Assembly (NCBI RefSeq): GCF_000264995.1
Contig: NW_006767436.1
Coordinates: 211,482-275,481, forward strand
Direction of reading: 5' to 3'
Origin: Punctularia strigosozonata HHB-11173 SS5
Taxonomy: Eukaryota; Basidiomycota; Agaricomycetes; Corticiales; Punctulariaceae
Length of the DNA: 64,000 nt
Shown here in pieces: positions 43,721 to 55,975 of the stretch. The notes under the pieces were generated by a model that worked only from the letters and a program-made list of their open reading frames with translations, did not search any database and was not told the DNA's origin. Numbering within the stretch: the first letter of the stretch is position 1; the number at the start of each line of letters is the position of its first letter. The position numbers were made by a program, and so were the translations under genes.

Positions 43721-44915
43721 CTAAACGAGCTCATTCACCAGGTCAGTGAAAAGCTGGAAAGTCTCGTTGGTCGTGAACTGCAAGTCTAAATCATGACCTG
43801 TCTTCGGTACGACGAACGCAGTCACATTCTTCGAGTCGGAATAGAACGGCCTCTCCTGCGCTAGGACGCTCGTGATGTTACAGGGAAGGAAGTCGTTCCC
43901 CGGGCTGACGCAATGTACCTGGTCGTCTTCGCCCACCACGATCGCGACCGGGCCTGTGAAGCCGGTGGCCGGTACATACACAGCTCCCTCGAGCGCCGGG
44001 GCCATCGCCGAGGAACCTAGATCCTTCGTCAACTCGTCGATCATGAGGACCTGAGACGAGAACGTCGTCGTATCGGTGGAGTAGAAGGTCGCGCGTGCGG
44101 AGATGTTGGGCGTCGTGATGTACCCTGGGTCGAGATTGCCCCATCTCGCGGGATCGACTTCGCGCGCGGGTACGTGCTGAACTGGATCGATAACGATGAA
44201 TCCAGGGTCATGGATGTGCCCGGTGGGCACGAAGGCGTCGAAGGGCGTGCGAGACCCGAGCGCGATCGCTACCCAGTTGAGCGTCACCGCCCCGAGAGAG
44301 TGCCCGAAGGCGACGACCTTCGAGAATCGCTTGCCGCTACCTCCAAGGGCGCGGCTGACAGTCCCATCTTTGAGCATGGCGGATAGGGAGCTTGTAACAT
44401 TCGAGGCGACGAATAGTTGGATATCGGATGAGTTGGATGGGCGAGTGCTGAGGCCTGACCCGACCATGTCAAAGGCGAATGAGGACAGGCCGCGTTCGCA
44501 CGAATACGCGACGTAGGAGTAGTTGCGGAATCCGTTGTAGGGGAAGGTCCAGTAAGCAGTCGTGTACGTGTTACCATGCAGCAACAACTGGACTCGATCT
44601 GGGTCAACGAGGTGAATATGTGCAAAGAAGGGGCGGCGTTACAGGGTCTAGCATACCAGAAAGGCCGGAGGAAGCATCCTCATTGGGTGCGCATAGAACG
44701 CCGAAGATATCGTATATCTCATGAATACGCCTTGTGTCAGTGGTGTTGATAGGCAAGGACGGATCACTCGGTATGCGCACGTCCACAGCGACCGGGATGG
44801 TTCCGATGTTGCACGTACAAGCCGTGCTCGTTCCCGAAGGAGGTACGTCTCGGCCTGTGGCAAGTCCGCCAGATAGCGCAAGCCAGGCTGCCAGGCTACT
44901 AAGCTTCATTAACAT
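43721..44915 (-). CDS. secreted alpha/beta hydrolase (378 residues)
   Basis: Two exons, 44915–44657 and 44598–43721, joined in phase by a 58 bp GT–AG intron. The N-terminus has a signal peptide (MKLSSLAAWLALSGG). The fold is typical: DRVQLLLHGNTYTTAYW (oxyanion region after strand 3), FDMVGSGLS, FGHSLG with the nucleophile serine, IVVGEDDQVHC with the likely acid, and a late KTGHDLDLQ supplying the histidine. Several N-x-S/T sites fit secretion. Substrate cannot be read; esterase or lipase-like action is the general expectation. The transposon ends 195 bp beyond its stop codon. Confidence 0.85.
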
Positions 44916-47222
44916 CGTGGCTTGCGACTTGAAAGGAGTGTAGCTCTAACGGTCAGGAAGGGGATGCGTTAGCGAACAGACTCACTTAAGTACAAGTCGC
45001 GCCATACGAAGTCGTCGACATGATTACACACCCGTCTTGAGAAGATCATGCTGGTTTCGAGTCCGCTCTCTTACCGAAGCGCCTTCTGAATGTATTGACG
45101 GCACGAGCAGAAGGTACTGAGGTCATGGGGTGGGGACCAGGCGTCCGGAAGGTGACTCGAACGTTTTGAATCTTTTCATAGGTAATGCTCTGTTCAGACG
45201 AGAGTCGAGCACCAAAAGATATGGTCGTACGCGATCTCTGTATGTTTAGCTGCTGTAGTTATGAGGTGAATCGACGTTCAGTACATGCAGGTCATGACTC
45301 AGCCGTTTCCGAAAAGGTTGAGCGCAGCGCGAAAAACGAGCCGCGCGTTGTGAAGGCCCCTAAAATTGGGTTTGCCGCCAGCACATCGTGTTCAACGACG
45401 AACTCAACGATTATGCACCCCTGGACCGCATAGAAATGATGAATACACGTGGGAGGAGCTCAGAGGAACATGTGTCAGTGTGCTAAGCATGAAATTCAGA
45501 AGGATTTACTGTAGGGTCGAAGGAGTTGCAGGCGAAGGTAGTGTTAGGGAATATAGATCGCCAATATCAATACTCCTTCGTCCAAACAGGGACACAGTGC
45601 AGCCCCTCAACCGTGAGGTACTTGCTTCGGGTGTCTACCGATGATTTCGACAACGAGAAGTTGCCGGAAGACTTGGGAGCTCGTCGTTGAGAACGTTGGT
45701 AAAGACCCCTATATCAGGGTTACTGCTACTGCTAGAGATATCGTGCGGCGTCGCGCACTGAGGGGCAACATCGTCAGCATACTGTGTTCAGTCGTGGCGT
45801 AATCTACCGTGAACGAGAGTATAGGCGAGTGGAAGTTGTCAGAACGGGTGAAAAAGGGTCCACCGGGAGGACCCATTTGACGCGACTCAGAAGCCCTCCA
45901 GAGGCATTGCACATCGAATTTCGCATCTCAAAAGTGGTAGCCTTCGGCTCTCCTATGCCCGGGCGCTCATTGGACAACAACAATACTGTATGATACCGTC
46001 TCTTCGGCAGGATCGTCTCTTCGGCATCTCGTGTTCCGCAGCAGCTTTCCACTTCATTTCTTGACCACCAGCTTATAGCATGCCTCCGAACGTATTCCAA
46101 TGGTCACACAACGGGTTTCATTGCTCAAAGTCGAGAAATGCAACTTCATGCAAGTCACGCAGTGTGATGGAGTGCCGAGCCATAGCCGGGCGGAGTCTAA
46201 ATATTAAGCGCCACACGATGTGTTCGGACAACGCGATTACCTCGCTTGCAAACACGTCTTGACCCGCTTTCGCAGCGGCACCAGTATGATTTGTGTTTCT
46301 GGACTACGGAGTAGGCTTTTGAGGGATGGAGAGAGAGGGGAACCGGATGGTCAGCATGCAAAATGCCTCGACACCAACCCAGGATATGCTCGCAGCAACA
46401 GTGCCGCTGCTCATACCACCAAAGGCCAGTACACTATTTACCATAAGCACGTAAGGTTTCTACTACAGCATACTCTGGTGCTATCATTGCATGCAGCTTG
46501 AATAATCTGTTACTAGCTTGTACGGTAATTCGGCCAGTGTAAGCGGAGTACGAAATGCTTGATGGGGGTGTCTGCTCCGACATGTGACGTATGTGTGACC
46601 TGCCGAATAGACAGCCCTGCCGAAGAGACGGTATCATACAGTAATGTGCTTCCATCGAGATACACAAATCGACGAACGTCCTGGCTGTAACCCCATTTTA
46701 GGGTGTGTCCACGACATGGCCCGTTTTTCGCGCTGCGCTCAACCTTTTCGGAAACGGCTGTACTGTTGCCTTCTTACGGGATCACAGGTTCCAGACCGAT
46801 GCACTGTCGGTAGCACGCGCAGCTTGCTCGATTACCGTCCTCCAGAACTTGATGCAGGTTGACGGCTGTCAGTCAGGGCTTCAATCCGGTTGCCTATGCG
46901 TAACTACGCAGTTGCATACATCGACTACCGTGGTGCATGCGCGGCCCAGGGATCTTTTTTGAGTTTTGCAGCGTTGGAAGCATATACGTTAGCTCGAGAG
47001 CATATCAGAACACGTCTATGAGACGAATGTTGCTATATTTCTCGCAAGATATCGATACATGATAGTTGAAGCTGAATGAGAGTGATCGCTCCAGAACCAA
47101 ATCACACATACGTGGCGGCGAGAAGCAAACTGTAACCGCGCCTGACTGCACTCACCTTGGCTACACTCGCCTTACCGTTCTCCCTTCTTGTTGTTCACTG
47201 GCTTATGTCCTGGCCAGTCTAG
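44916..47222. other. 2.3 kb gene-free region with nested inverted repeat
   Basis: No exon is supported; the open frames are short and on both strands. The main content is the inverted repeat described separately (45299–46764), which suggests a decayed element. The left part should hold the promoter of the hydrolase and the right part that of glucosidase II beta. Confidence 0.55.
45299..46764. repeat. degenerate inverted repeat, possible dead TIR element
   Basis: The outer arms 45299 to about 45378 and, inverted, about 46690–46764 share some 38 bp almost exactly (core CCGTTTCCGAAAAGG) and a looser continuation with CCTAAAAT. Inner arms near 45988–46025 and, inverted, 46600–46640 share TACTGTATGATACCG and CTCTTCGGCAGG. 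The distance between outer and inner blocks is about 690 bp on the left and 125 bp on the right, so one arm has gained or lost sequence. Confidence 0.7.
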
Positions 47223-49397
47223 ATGAAGACTTGGCTACTACTCTCGTTGGTTCTCCCCGCATATGCGCTTGAGAAAACACATGGCGTCCATCCCGCACTA
47301 ATACCACGCTACGTGCCTACGGAGTCTGCCACCTGGCGGTGCCTCGACGGCTCCAAGGAGATTGCATGGAGTGCTGTCAACGACGACTACTGTGACTGCC
47401 CAGACGGCAGCGATGAACCCGGTGAGTAATCCTGGCCCGTTTTGGCTTTCGTTTGGTGCTGAACGAACGCACCAGGCACCGGTGCTTGCCCCGGGACCAC
47501 CTTCTACTGCGTTAACGAGGGGCATATAGGCGCAAATATATCTTCGACGCGTGTCAACGACGGCCTCTGCGGTATGTTGATATTGTGCGTGCTGATGTCA
47601 TCTGGCATGTCTAATAGTACACTACAGAGAAGGAGTGCTGTGATGGCTCGGACGAACGGCCTGGCCTTTGCCCGAACATCTGCAAGCAAATAGGGGAAGA
47701 GTTCAGGAAGCAGCGAGACGCAGAGCTCAAGACGCGTAAAACTGTCAGCTGCGACCTGTTTGTCACAGTGACGCTCTATGCTGACGTCTCTACAGGGCGC
47801 GAAGATTCGTTCTACGTACGTCGCCTTCGCTCAGAAGGAGAAGAAGAGGTTAGAGGAAGAGATTGCTCGGAGTGATCTGGAGATTGCTGCGCGAGAGAAG
47901 GAGGTAGCACGTCTCAGAGGTAGCATTTCATTCCGTGCTCGGTGTTGGTGTATTAATCCTATGATAGATGTTCTTGAGCGGACCGAATCCCTTTCCGCCG
48001 CCGCGCTCGAAGAGAAGAAGAAGTCGCGTTCGTCCTTCGTCTCTTGCTACATCGGCTGTGTGCTGATGATTCTTTGCAGCCCTTTACACGTCTCTCATCA
48101 CGCACCACAACGCCCTCAAGTCCCTACAACGCGTTCATAAGCAACATTTAGAGCGCGAGAAGGCTCTTGGGGACATCCTCGATGCTCTTCGTACCGGATA
48201 CAACCCCAACTACCAAGACATGGCCGTTCTTGAAGCCGTTCGTGGATGGGAGTTCCTCGCTGGCCTTCCGCACATCAACGATGTTGGGAAAGACGTCTCT
48301 GAGGAAGGGTCTGACGAGGTCAAAGACGTCGGAGAGTCGGAGACAAAGGAGGAAGATTTGGAGCCGGGCATGTGGACGGAGGGACAGTTGACATCCCAAC
48401 TGGACGAGCTGCTCGATACGGACCACGTTTCTCTTCTCATCGAGCACGAGAGGCATTCCGGGGCGCCGGACGTCAATTCGATATGTATGTGCCGGTTAAA
48501 CGTGGTTGCTCACGTACTCACGAAGACTGGCGTAGTATTCGACATTTCCTCATATCTTCCAGAATCTCTATTGCCTCAGTATGAGGCATTCCGGGAGACT
48601 CTTGCCTCGTGGCTCACGACATTCGGCCTTGTCAAGCCGTCGGGAGATACATCAGCAGGTCGGTGTCTGCGCATCCGCTGTCAGACGCTAAATGGCAATC
48701 TGACCCCGTTCCATATCGTTACAGCTGCGGAGAAAGCTCGTTCGGCGCTTCACGACGCCGAGCACAGCCTGAAGCTCACCAGGGACGAGAAGAAAGAGGC
48801 AGAGGAGAATCTGGAGGACCTCTTCGACATCAAGGGCTTCGGTGCCCAAGGAGAGTGGAAGAAGCTGGAAAGCCTGTGCCTCGAGAAAGATACCGGAGAG
48901 TAAGTGTAGTCGTTTGGCCTTCGTCTGGTCAGCACTTAATTTCCATTAGATATACCTATGAAGTCTGCCTCTTTGACGAAGCTCGTCAAAAGCCTAACAA
49001 AGGCGGTCAGACCTTCAGCCTCGGGTGTGTGGCGCCGTTTGGCACCGGTTATAACAACTGACGCCATACCGCTATCAGAAAATTCAAGTCTTGGCACCCA
49101 TCTTCAGCCGTGACCCCTGGAACTCCGGAGTACTACTCTAAGCAAGTATACGACCAGGGCGCTAGATGCTGGAATGGTCCTATGCGCAGCGTCAAGGTGC
49201 GTTATGTCCCCCATCTGAATTATGTTCCCGAGATCTGATTGCTAATCGCCACGGTACAGCTGTCGTTGTCTTGCGGTACAGACAACGTCCTATTGACAGT
49301 TGCAGAGGCTGAGAAGTGCGAGTATGAATTTACCGCCACTACGCCAGCGCTATGCTTGCCTGTAGAAGCCTCGGAGATGAAGAAGGATGAACTGTGA
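47223..49397 (+). CDS. GTB1: glucosidase II beta subunit (PRKCSH/Gtb1)
   Basis: This is the non-catalytic subunit that holds glucosidase II alpha in the endoplasmic reticulum for trimming glucose from N-glycans. Many short exons start at the ATG 47223. In order: a signal peptide ([15 protein letters not shown]), two LDLa-like modules ([14 protein letters not shown] and [14 protein letters not shown]), a charged coiled coil ([24 protein letters not shown]), an acidic region, a second coiled coil, and the MRH lectin domain ([22 protein letters not shown] | [33 protein letters not shown]). The protein ends KKDEL, an ER retrieval signal. All expected domains are present. Confidence 0.92.
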
Positions 49398-49810
49398 AGA
49401 CGGGAGCAATAAAACGTACAGAAGACAGAGTTTCTGGCTGTGTTTCATTGCGCAATGCTATCGCTGCATTCCGAGTTCCCCATACGGCTCGGGAAAGGAT
49501 GAAGAGACGGACCCATTGAGTCCTCCGTTGTGCCCTTGACAACCTCGGAGTTATCCGGTCAGGGCGGTGTTGGCTGTGAGTCCTTCTGGCTCCAATGGTC
49601 AGACCTTCCGAGTTGGACATGAGCAGAGATGGAGGGAAACGGCTTCCCACGAGCAGCCTTCTCGACTCAGTCGCTGTGCTCATTCGCACAGCACAGGCGC
49701 TGGCGCCGCCTATTAATACGGGGAAGGAGTGCACATTGCCATCTCCGTTTGCCGACCATACCAGACCTTCTTGCATCTGATCGCTGCCGTGCAGCGTAGA
49801 ACAGCTGATC
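49398..49810. other. short gene-free stretch
   Basis: Separates glucosidase II beta from the kinase–Smr gene. No RNA gene or repeat is recognised; it should hold the kinase promoter. Confidence 0.45.
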
Positions 49811-52054
49811 ATGGCCTTCGATGATTCACAGCTTCTGGACGGCCCAGTATATCAGGTCAGTGGTCCAGCCGACGGCAGCTTCAGAACCTCCCTCGATGCA
49901 ACTTCGATGCTCCTTTCTGCTGCAGGCACTTGCAGGCCATGTCCAGGAGACTGCGCGCCTACGAAACGCCGATTCGAGGACGACTCTTGTGCGTTCGTTT
50001 CCATATTCTTACTCTCCGTTCTGATGCATAACTTCGACAGAAACTTGAAGGTATATTATGCGACATGGACAGTGCCCCATTGTTAGTCAAAATCGCGAAT
50101 AGCCACCAATACCGTGAGCGGTTATGCTCGGTATGATGGTATCATTATTTCGCGGTTCTAGCTCATGAGCGTAACAGATTATGTTGGATATGGAAGGTTT
50201 TACGGCCAGCGAAGCGATGACCCGCATCTTGGAAGAAGACGAGATCGCGATCAGCGGTTATCTGCAGTTTATCTTGCACAACGACACAATGAAGAAGCAG
50301 GTTCTTGCCCTTGAGGGAGAGCACGCTAGAGGCTTCCTGGATCTGCTCCAGAACGTGCGTGTTTTGAAAATGCCAGGGTGGTGGTACTGATAGACGGCGA
50401 GTTGCCCAGATCATCGACAAACTTGAGCCTTTCGCCTACGATGAAGTCAACCACATTTCAGAAGATGGCCTTGTTCCTTCATATGACGACCGTCGCAGCT
50501 TCCGTCGACGCCTCGTTCGCCTTGCAATCAGGCTCGCGGAAAAATGCGGGATGCTGCCCTCTGCTTTGTTCGTCCAGGGCGTTGAATACACCAATGGACG
50601 AGATCCAGAACGCGGTGGCGCATTTGCAGACATATTCCTAGGCGTATACGAAGGAACTCCCGTTGCCCTGAAGCGGCTTCGAGTCTTTCAAGCTGACCAT
50701 GATCGCGAGGAAATCCATGAGGTTAGACATGCTCGTCGATCCCAAGGTGAATCTAACTCGCTCGCGCAGAAATTTCATAGAGAAGCCATAACGTGGCGCT
50801 TGCTGAGGCACCCCAATGTCCTCCCCTTTTACGGCGTAGACGAAGTCACGTTCTCGCCCTTTTTGACTATGGTCTCGCCGTGGATGACCAACGGGACTGT
50901 GATTGACTACTTGAAGCGCTGCCACCCACCATCGCAAGCTGTTGTTGATCGACTGGTAGGATATTCACCGCCAGCATATGACGAATTGTGTTATGCTTAC
51001 ATGCGTGTAGCTTGTGGAGATAGCCCGAGGCCTCTCTTACCTCCACTCTCAGGACGTTGTTCACGGGGACCTGCGCGGAGCGAACATCCTGGTTGATGCT
51101 CAAGGTCACGCTCGCCTAGCCGATTTCGGCCTCGCTATCGTGTTCAGCACCACGGCGAGTTTGCGCACGCTGGGGACCAGTGGGGGAAATAGCCGATGGT
51201 TAGCCCCAGAGCTACTCGACCCCGAACTTATCGAGCAGATTGGGTTCCGACGGACACCGGAGAGCGATGTGTACTCTTTTGCGTGTGTTTGTTTGGAGGT
51301 ACGCTTCTGGGCGACTTGTTGTACTGTGTCGCTTACATTCTGATCAGCTGCATACCAAAAAAGCACCGTTCTATCACTTGGCTCTCGATGCATCAGTCCT
51401 CATACAGATCCTATCAGGGAAGCGGCCCCCTCGACCGACCAAGGAAGAATGCTTTGGTCTTACGATTTCTGAGAACCTATGGGATCTCATGAGTCGCTGC
51501 TGGGTGGCGCAGCCGACTAAGCGGCCCAAGCTCGACCTCATCGCTGCGGAGCTGAAGAATGAACAAAACATCCAGGACAAGCCCAGGAAACCTAGCCTGA
51601 CGGAATTTGATCTCTATAAGAAACAGGCAGAGGCGCAAGAAGTCGAAGTGCGACGACTCGCATCTGAGCGAGAGAGGGCAGTACAGGAAAAGCGAGTGTG
51701 GGACGCCTTCGTGCTAAAGGTGCAGAAAGATGAGGCCGAAGCACGACTAGATGAGTTGAATGAGAAGGCTGACGAAGCATACTGGAATGGTATGCTATGC
51801 TATGCCTCTCCGGAAAACGAACTAACGTTTTGGGTCATGCACCAGCTCGTAACGACCTGGCAAATTCCACGGAACTTGATGTGCAGCATCTCCGCACGCC
51901 TGACGCTATCAAACGCGTCGAGCGAGCAGTATACAATAACATTGTCGAGCAAGGTCCGACAACCATGAGGGTGAAAGTGTCCCGCAAGAGCTCGGTCCAT
52001 AACGGGAGACTGCCGCCGCAAAAAATCGCTTTGATCAAGGCGTTTGAGGAGTAA
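49811..52054 (+). CDS. TKL-type protein kinase fused to DUF1771 and a degenerate Smr domain
   Basis: Read from the ATG at 49811 (MAFDDSQLLDGPVYQ). An N-terminal helical part of about 200 residues is followed by a kinase domain with GGAFADIFLG (glycine loop), PVALKRL (ATP lysine), VVHGDLRGANIL (catalytic loop with Asp kept), LADFGLA (DFG), WLAPE, ESDVYSFACVCLE and MSRCWVAQPTKRP. The same frame continues into a charged helical stretch (YKKQAEAQEVEVRRLASERERAV) that I read as DUF1771. After a 56 bp intron comes an Smr-like end (ELDVQHLRTPDAIKRVERAV, later SVHNGRLPP). The Smr catalytic LDxH and GxG motifs are altered, so nuclease activity is doubtful. One junction (about 50297–50400) is uncertain. 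Confidence 0.8.
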
Positions 52055-52340
52055 GCTCATGCATGAACCGGTGATACAATCACGTCCTGACTACGGTGCA
52101 CTAGACAAGATATACCAATACAGGTCAACCCGGCCAACCCAGGCGAACTCATCCTCAACCTGAGATCTGCCCATAACTATAGCCCCTTGTCGATCAAGTC
52201 ACCGCATGATTCGCCCAGATACATGGATAGTCCCGAGTCTTATGCCGACTGGTCATAAACACCATATCCCCTTTGGCACGCCTACGGCCTGCAGTATATG
52301 TTTCCTGGCCTGTGAGGTCGATTCTCTTCGGGTTTCAGGG

Positions 52341-54165
52341 CTATACAAAGTCGGTTTCTTCCTCCATCACGGTCTTCATTTTCCATCCTCGGACGTCATC
52401 GTCTGCATCTTCCTCTGCCCATGCAGAATCCTCCTCGTTATCGCCATCCAATACCGTATGCTCTTGTACTTGCTCTTCATTCATGCCGTCGATGTCGACC
52501 TCGAACTCTTCCGCTATCTGTTTTCGTCGCGCTATTTCTGCTTCATCCTCCTATACGTATTGCGGAGTGTATCGTCGTTAATGCAACTATGTGCGTCAGA
52601 GATTTGGCCAACGCACGATATCAAATTCGTCTTCCCTCTCCTCGTACTCGACGTTCTCGTCCACTTCTTCGAATCCGCCAGCGAATGCGCCCCATCGCTC
52701 CGGCGTCGGACAATGCCAGATGAGAATAGTGCCTTGATTAGTCGTCGACGCGATGGCGCTTTTCGACGGATGCCACTGTTATCCCCAATACATCATCCGC
52801 TATAGCTCCCAGTACCGAAAAGCAATCGAACGTACATGAATATATGTTAGTGGTTCCCTGCCGCCGTCAAGCGTCGCAGCAAACTGGCCATCGTTCGAGA
52901 TGTCCCAGATGTAAATTTTGTGATTAGCTGGGTCGGCCGCGCCACCTGCCAGCCATTCCCCGTCCGGGGAATAGGCCACGGCGTGCCAAGCCGTTCGGTT
53001 GATAGGATCATTGAATCTGTGCGTCGGTTCCAGCTCTTGTTCGAGATATAGAGCCTCCTCGGCGCTTGGCGTAGGGTATGTAGGGACATTGAACTGCCGG
53101 ATTGTCCGATCTGACGAGTTCGTGACCATTCGTCTGAATACGATTGTCAAGGCGATATGGGAAGCAACGTGAGAGCATACATACCGTCCAGAACGTACAA
53201 ATTCAATGCCTTTGATATAGCCATTACCCCCTGATGATCGATGTCGGCCTACCATCTTCGCGAGTGTGAGAAAGGGTAGATTAGGAACGCTTGTAGCGCA
53301 CCGTCTTTGTCCGAGTATTGAACACTATAATGGAACCGTTGGATGTCCCGACGAATATATGCTTACCAGAAGGGTCGAAACGGACTGCCGTCATAGCAGC
53401 GATACTGGGACAGTTCCGGGTTGAGCATTGCAGGATCAAAGAGCGGAGCGAGGAACATCTCACTGGTGTCGATGCCCGTCGGCCTCTTCATCCACTTCAT
53501 CCTGTACCTCCAGAAGCTCTGTCCGACCGCTGTGTCCATCTCGTAAGTCGACGAGATACGCGTCGCCTGATGTGAGGAGGACCACCATGATTTTGCTGAA
53601 ACAAGAACATGAGCTGCCAATCACCTTTGCGGCTAGCAATTCATATGCTCGCCTATTTCTGGGGTGAAAATAAGCTTGAAGAACTGGCGCATCGAAGCGC
53701 ACGGTAGTATGCCGCTGAGGCGGGTCAAAATCGGCCGCGAGGTCCCACACCACTACGTTCCAATCTTTCGAGGTCGTCAAGAGGTACCTGGAGTTCCTCG
53801 ACCAACTGCATGTTGTCGAGTTACAACGGACTTCGTCAGCTTCATAGGAGTTCGTCCTGGGCAACAAGACATCGGACTCACTCTGCATGCGTGACTCCCT
53901 TGACATGACCTTCTAGCCATCGTATGGGCGACCTTGTGTCCAGATCCCAGACAGCCGCTGATCCGTCGTTCCGGCCTGCGACGATAAAGCGACCGGAGGT
54001 GTCATAACGAGAGAAGATGGCCCCAGCCCCGAGCGAGTTTTGCACAGCACTTGGGTACGAGATGTTGAAAGGATCTGGGATAAAATGCGAAGGAATGCAA
54101 ATTTAATGAGTTTCCCGGACCCTCCGTACGTGCATTGGAGTCCTACTTAGCAGGGAGTTGTTCAT
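52341..54165 (-). CDS. SWD1: COMPASS/Set1 complex WD40 subunit Swd1 (RBBP5 homologue)
   Basis: Swd1 is a core subunit of the histone H3K4 methyltransferase complex. About nine exons read from ATG 54165: LLNPFNISYPSAVQNSLG, a first blade ending DGSAAVWDLDTRSPIRWLEGH, then DWSRNSRYLLTTSKDWNVVVWDL, VLQAYFHPRN | SKIMVVLLTSGDAYLVD, IAAMTAVRFDPSGKHIFVGTS, RRMVTNSSDRTIR, WHAVAYSPDGEW, and IASTTNQGTILIW. A long acidic tail ends EEETDFV before the stop at 52341. The tail matches the acidic hinge region of RBBP5 homologues, which contacts the methyltransferase. One intron (53652–53596) appears to use a GC donor. The start lies 143 bp from the divergent TTI2 start, so they share a promoter region. Confidence 0.9.
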
Positions 54166-54307
54166 GATGAGTTGCTGAACGCGGTTGTGGCGGAAGGGGA
54201 GTTGCTCGTCGGACGCGTCGTCTCTCGTTCACCGTGACCAGAACCGACATATCTACGACTTGGCTATATGTCTTGATACTATATATCCTATCTGCTCTGC
54301 TTAGAGT

Positions 54308-55975
54308 ATGGATGAACGACCGGCCAAATCTGAACTTGAAGAGTTCCTTTCGACCGCGGTACCACCAGATGAGCTCCAGGGACTGGATGATCAACAGGAA
54401 CCAGAGCCCCTGCACGAGACATCCCTGCCCACAGCGGACGAACTTGCTCAGTTGGCGAACCTGAAGGATGAACTGCTCCATACGGACCAGCCCTCCATTC
54501 AAAAGCGAGCAGACGTGATCGCTCAAGCGGTTGCATTCGTGGTCGACGATGAGATCGGCGGGGCCCCTTCCATCATCAATGGTGTGCCGAGTTTGCCTTC
54601 ATGTCGAGCTTATTCTCAGATTAAAATGATTAGAGCTGGTGTCTCTTTCCGGTCCAGTTGACACCCCACTCCTGCAAACGGTCTTAGACGTGCATGTCAA
54701 ACCCGTCTTCCGTTCAAACCCACATCCATCCCTCGATATGGAGACTGGCCGGAAATTGCCCCGAAGTGCTGGGGGTCCCATGGCTGCGCAGGACTACTAC
54801 GAAGCGCAGATGTGGAAAGCGCAACCTCAACGTAGGATGATTAACGTACTGATATGGTGTGTGCGCCATATCAAGGTAAAAGGCCATTTTGGGATCAATA
54901 ATTCATGATTTCGTGCTCACAAACGAACAGGAAAACGAATACGAGCAAGTGTGGCATCTCGTGATCCCGCCAACGATGACTCTCCTCGACGACTACGAGA
55001 CTCGCTACAAACTGCAAGGCGTCAATATCGTCAGTTACATACTCGAGCGCATACCTTCGAGCCTCCTCAAGCGGACCGGAGTCGACTCCCTTTTCTTCCT
55101 CGTACGCTATGTTTCGTAGTGATCGATCGTTCCTTGCCGAACAGCCTCTCCTAGTCACTCCAAGGGTGTATGACCCACCTTCACAATCCTTCAACACCCG
55201 ATCTCATCCGCGCCGCTGTTCTTCCTCACTTGCGTCTCATCGACTTGGTCACGTCTCCCGGCTCGGCCGAACGTTTCTCGAAGCTGTGCGCGTTGCTCGG
55301 CGATGGCATCATCGGCAGCGTCTGGATGTATGCTGCCCAAGACATGCCCACGATCGAAGCGTCGATGGAAGTCCTGCCCGATGTCGTCCGGGCGCTCGAT
55401 ATCGGCTCTGTCAGGTATCTAAAGGTGCGTCAAACTGCTTCTGTCATCTGGGAGTAACGCTGAGGACCGCATCACACAGGCGCTGATCCCACAGCTTGTC
55501 CACCCGTTATGCTCCCCTTCAGATCTCACCGAGAAGAAGATGCCTCTTGCTCGGTTACGCACTGTTGCGGTCCGTGCTCTGTTGGTGGTCATGAGCGAGT
55601 GCAGTGTACGGATGCGAGGATGGAAGGGCACGATCATAGATGGCATCGTGAGATGCTGGGTTGATGTCTCCAAGTCCCGACGGACTACGCCAGGTAAGAC
55701 GTTGATCTCCTAAACGTGGCGCGCGGCGACTGATGATCTGCAGATGACGAAAGACTGAAGGCGGATCTGCGCGAGGTTGCAGTCCAATTGGCGCGAGCAT
55801 GTCCATCAGTGTTGGCGGTGAGCGCTCTTGCTTGTTCCGCGCCCTGTCAATCCTTAGATCGCGCCCAACTAGAACGAGTACAAGGTCGTGCTTGACACTG
55901 ATCCAGGACTCGAACCTCTCCTTGGTAACATCGGAAGTCAAGATGTCGTCGCGAATTCAGAGTGAACAGATGCAC
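54308..55975 (+). CDS. TTI2: Tti2-family protein of the Tel2–Tti1–Tti2 complex
   Basis: The TTT complex helps mature the PIKK kinases (TOR, ATM, ATR types). Seen from ATG 54308: an acidic N-terminus, helical segments, then family-type blocks. These are WCVRHIK at an exon end, VIPPTMTLLDDYETRYKLQGVNIVSY, LHNPSTPDLIRAAVLPHLRL, VRALDIGSVRYLKALIPQLVHPL, and ARLRTVAVRALLVVMSECSVRM. The last exon ends the protein at 55975. All helices fit a HEAT-like repeat protein. The identification rests on remembered family blocks; splice sites are consistent throughout. Confidence 0.8.
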
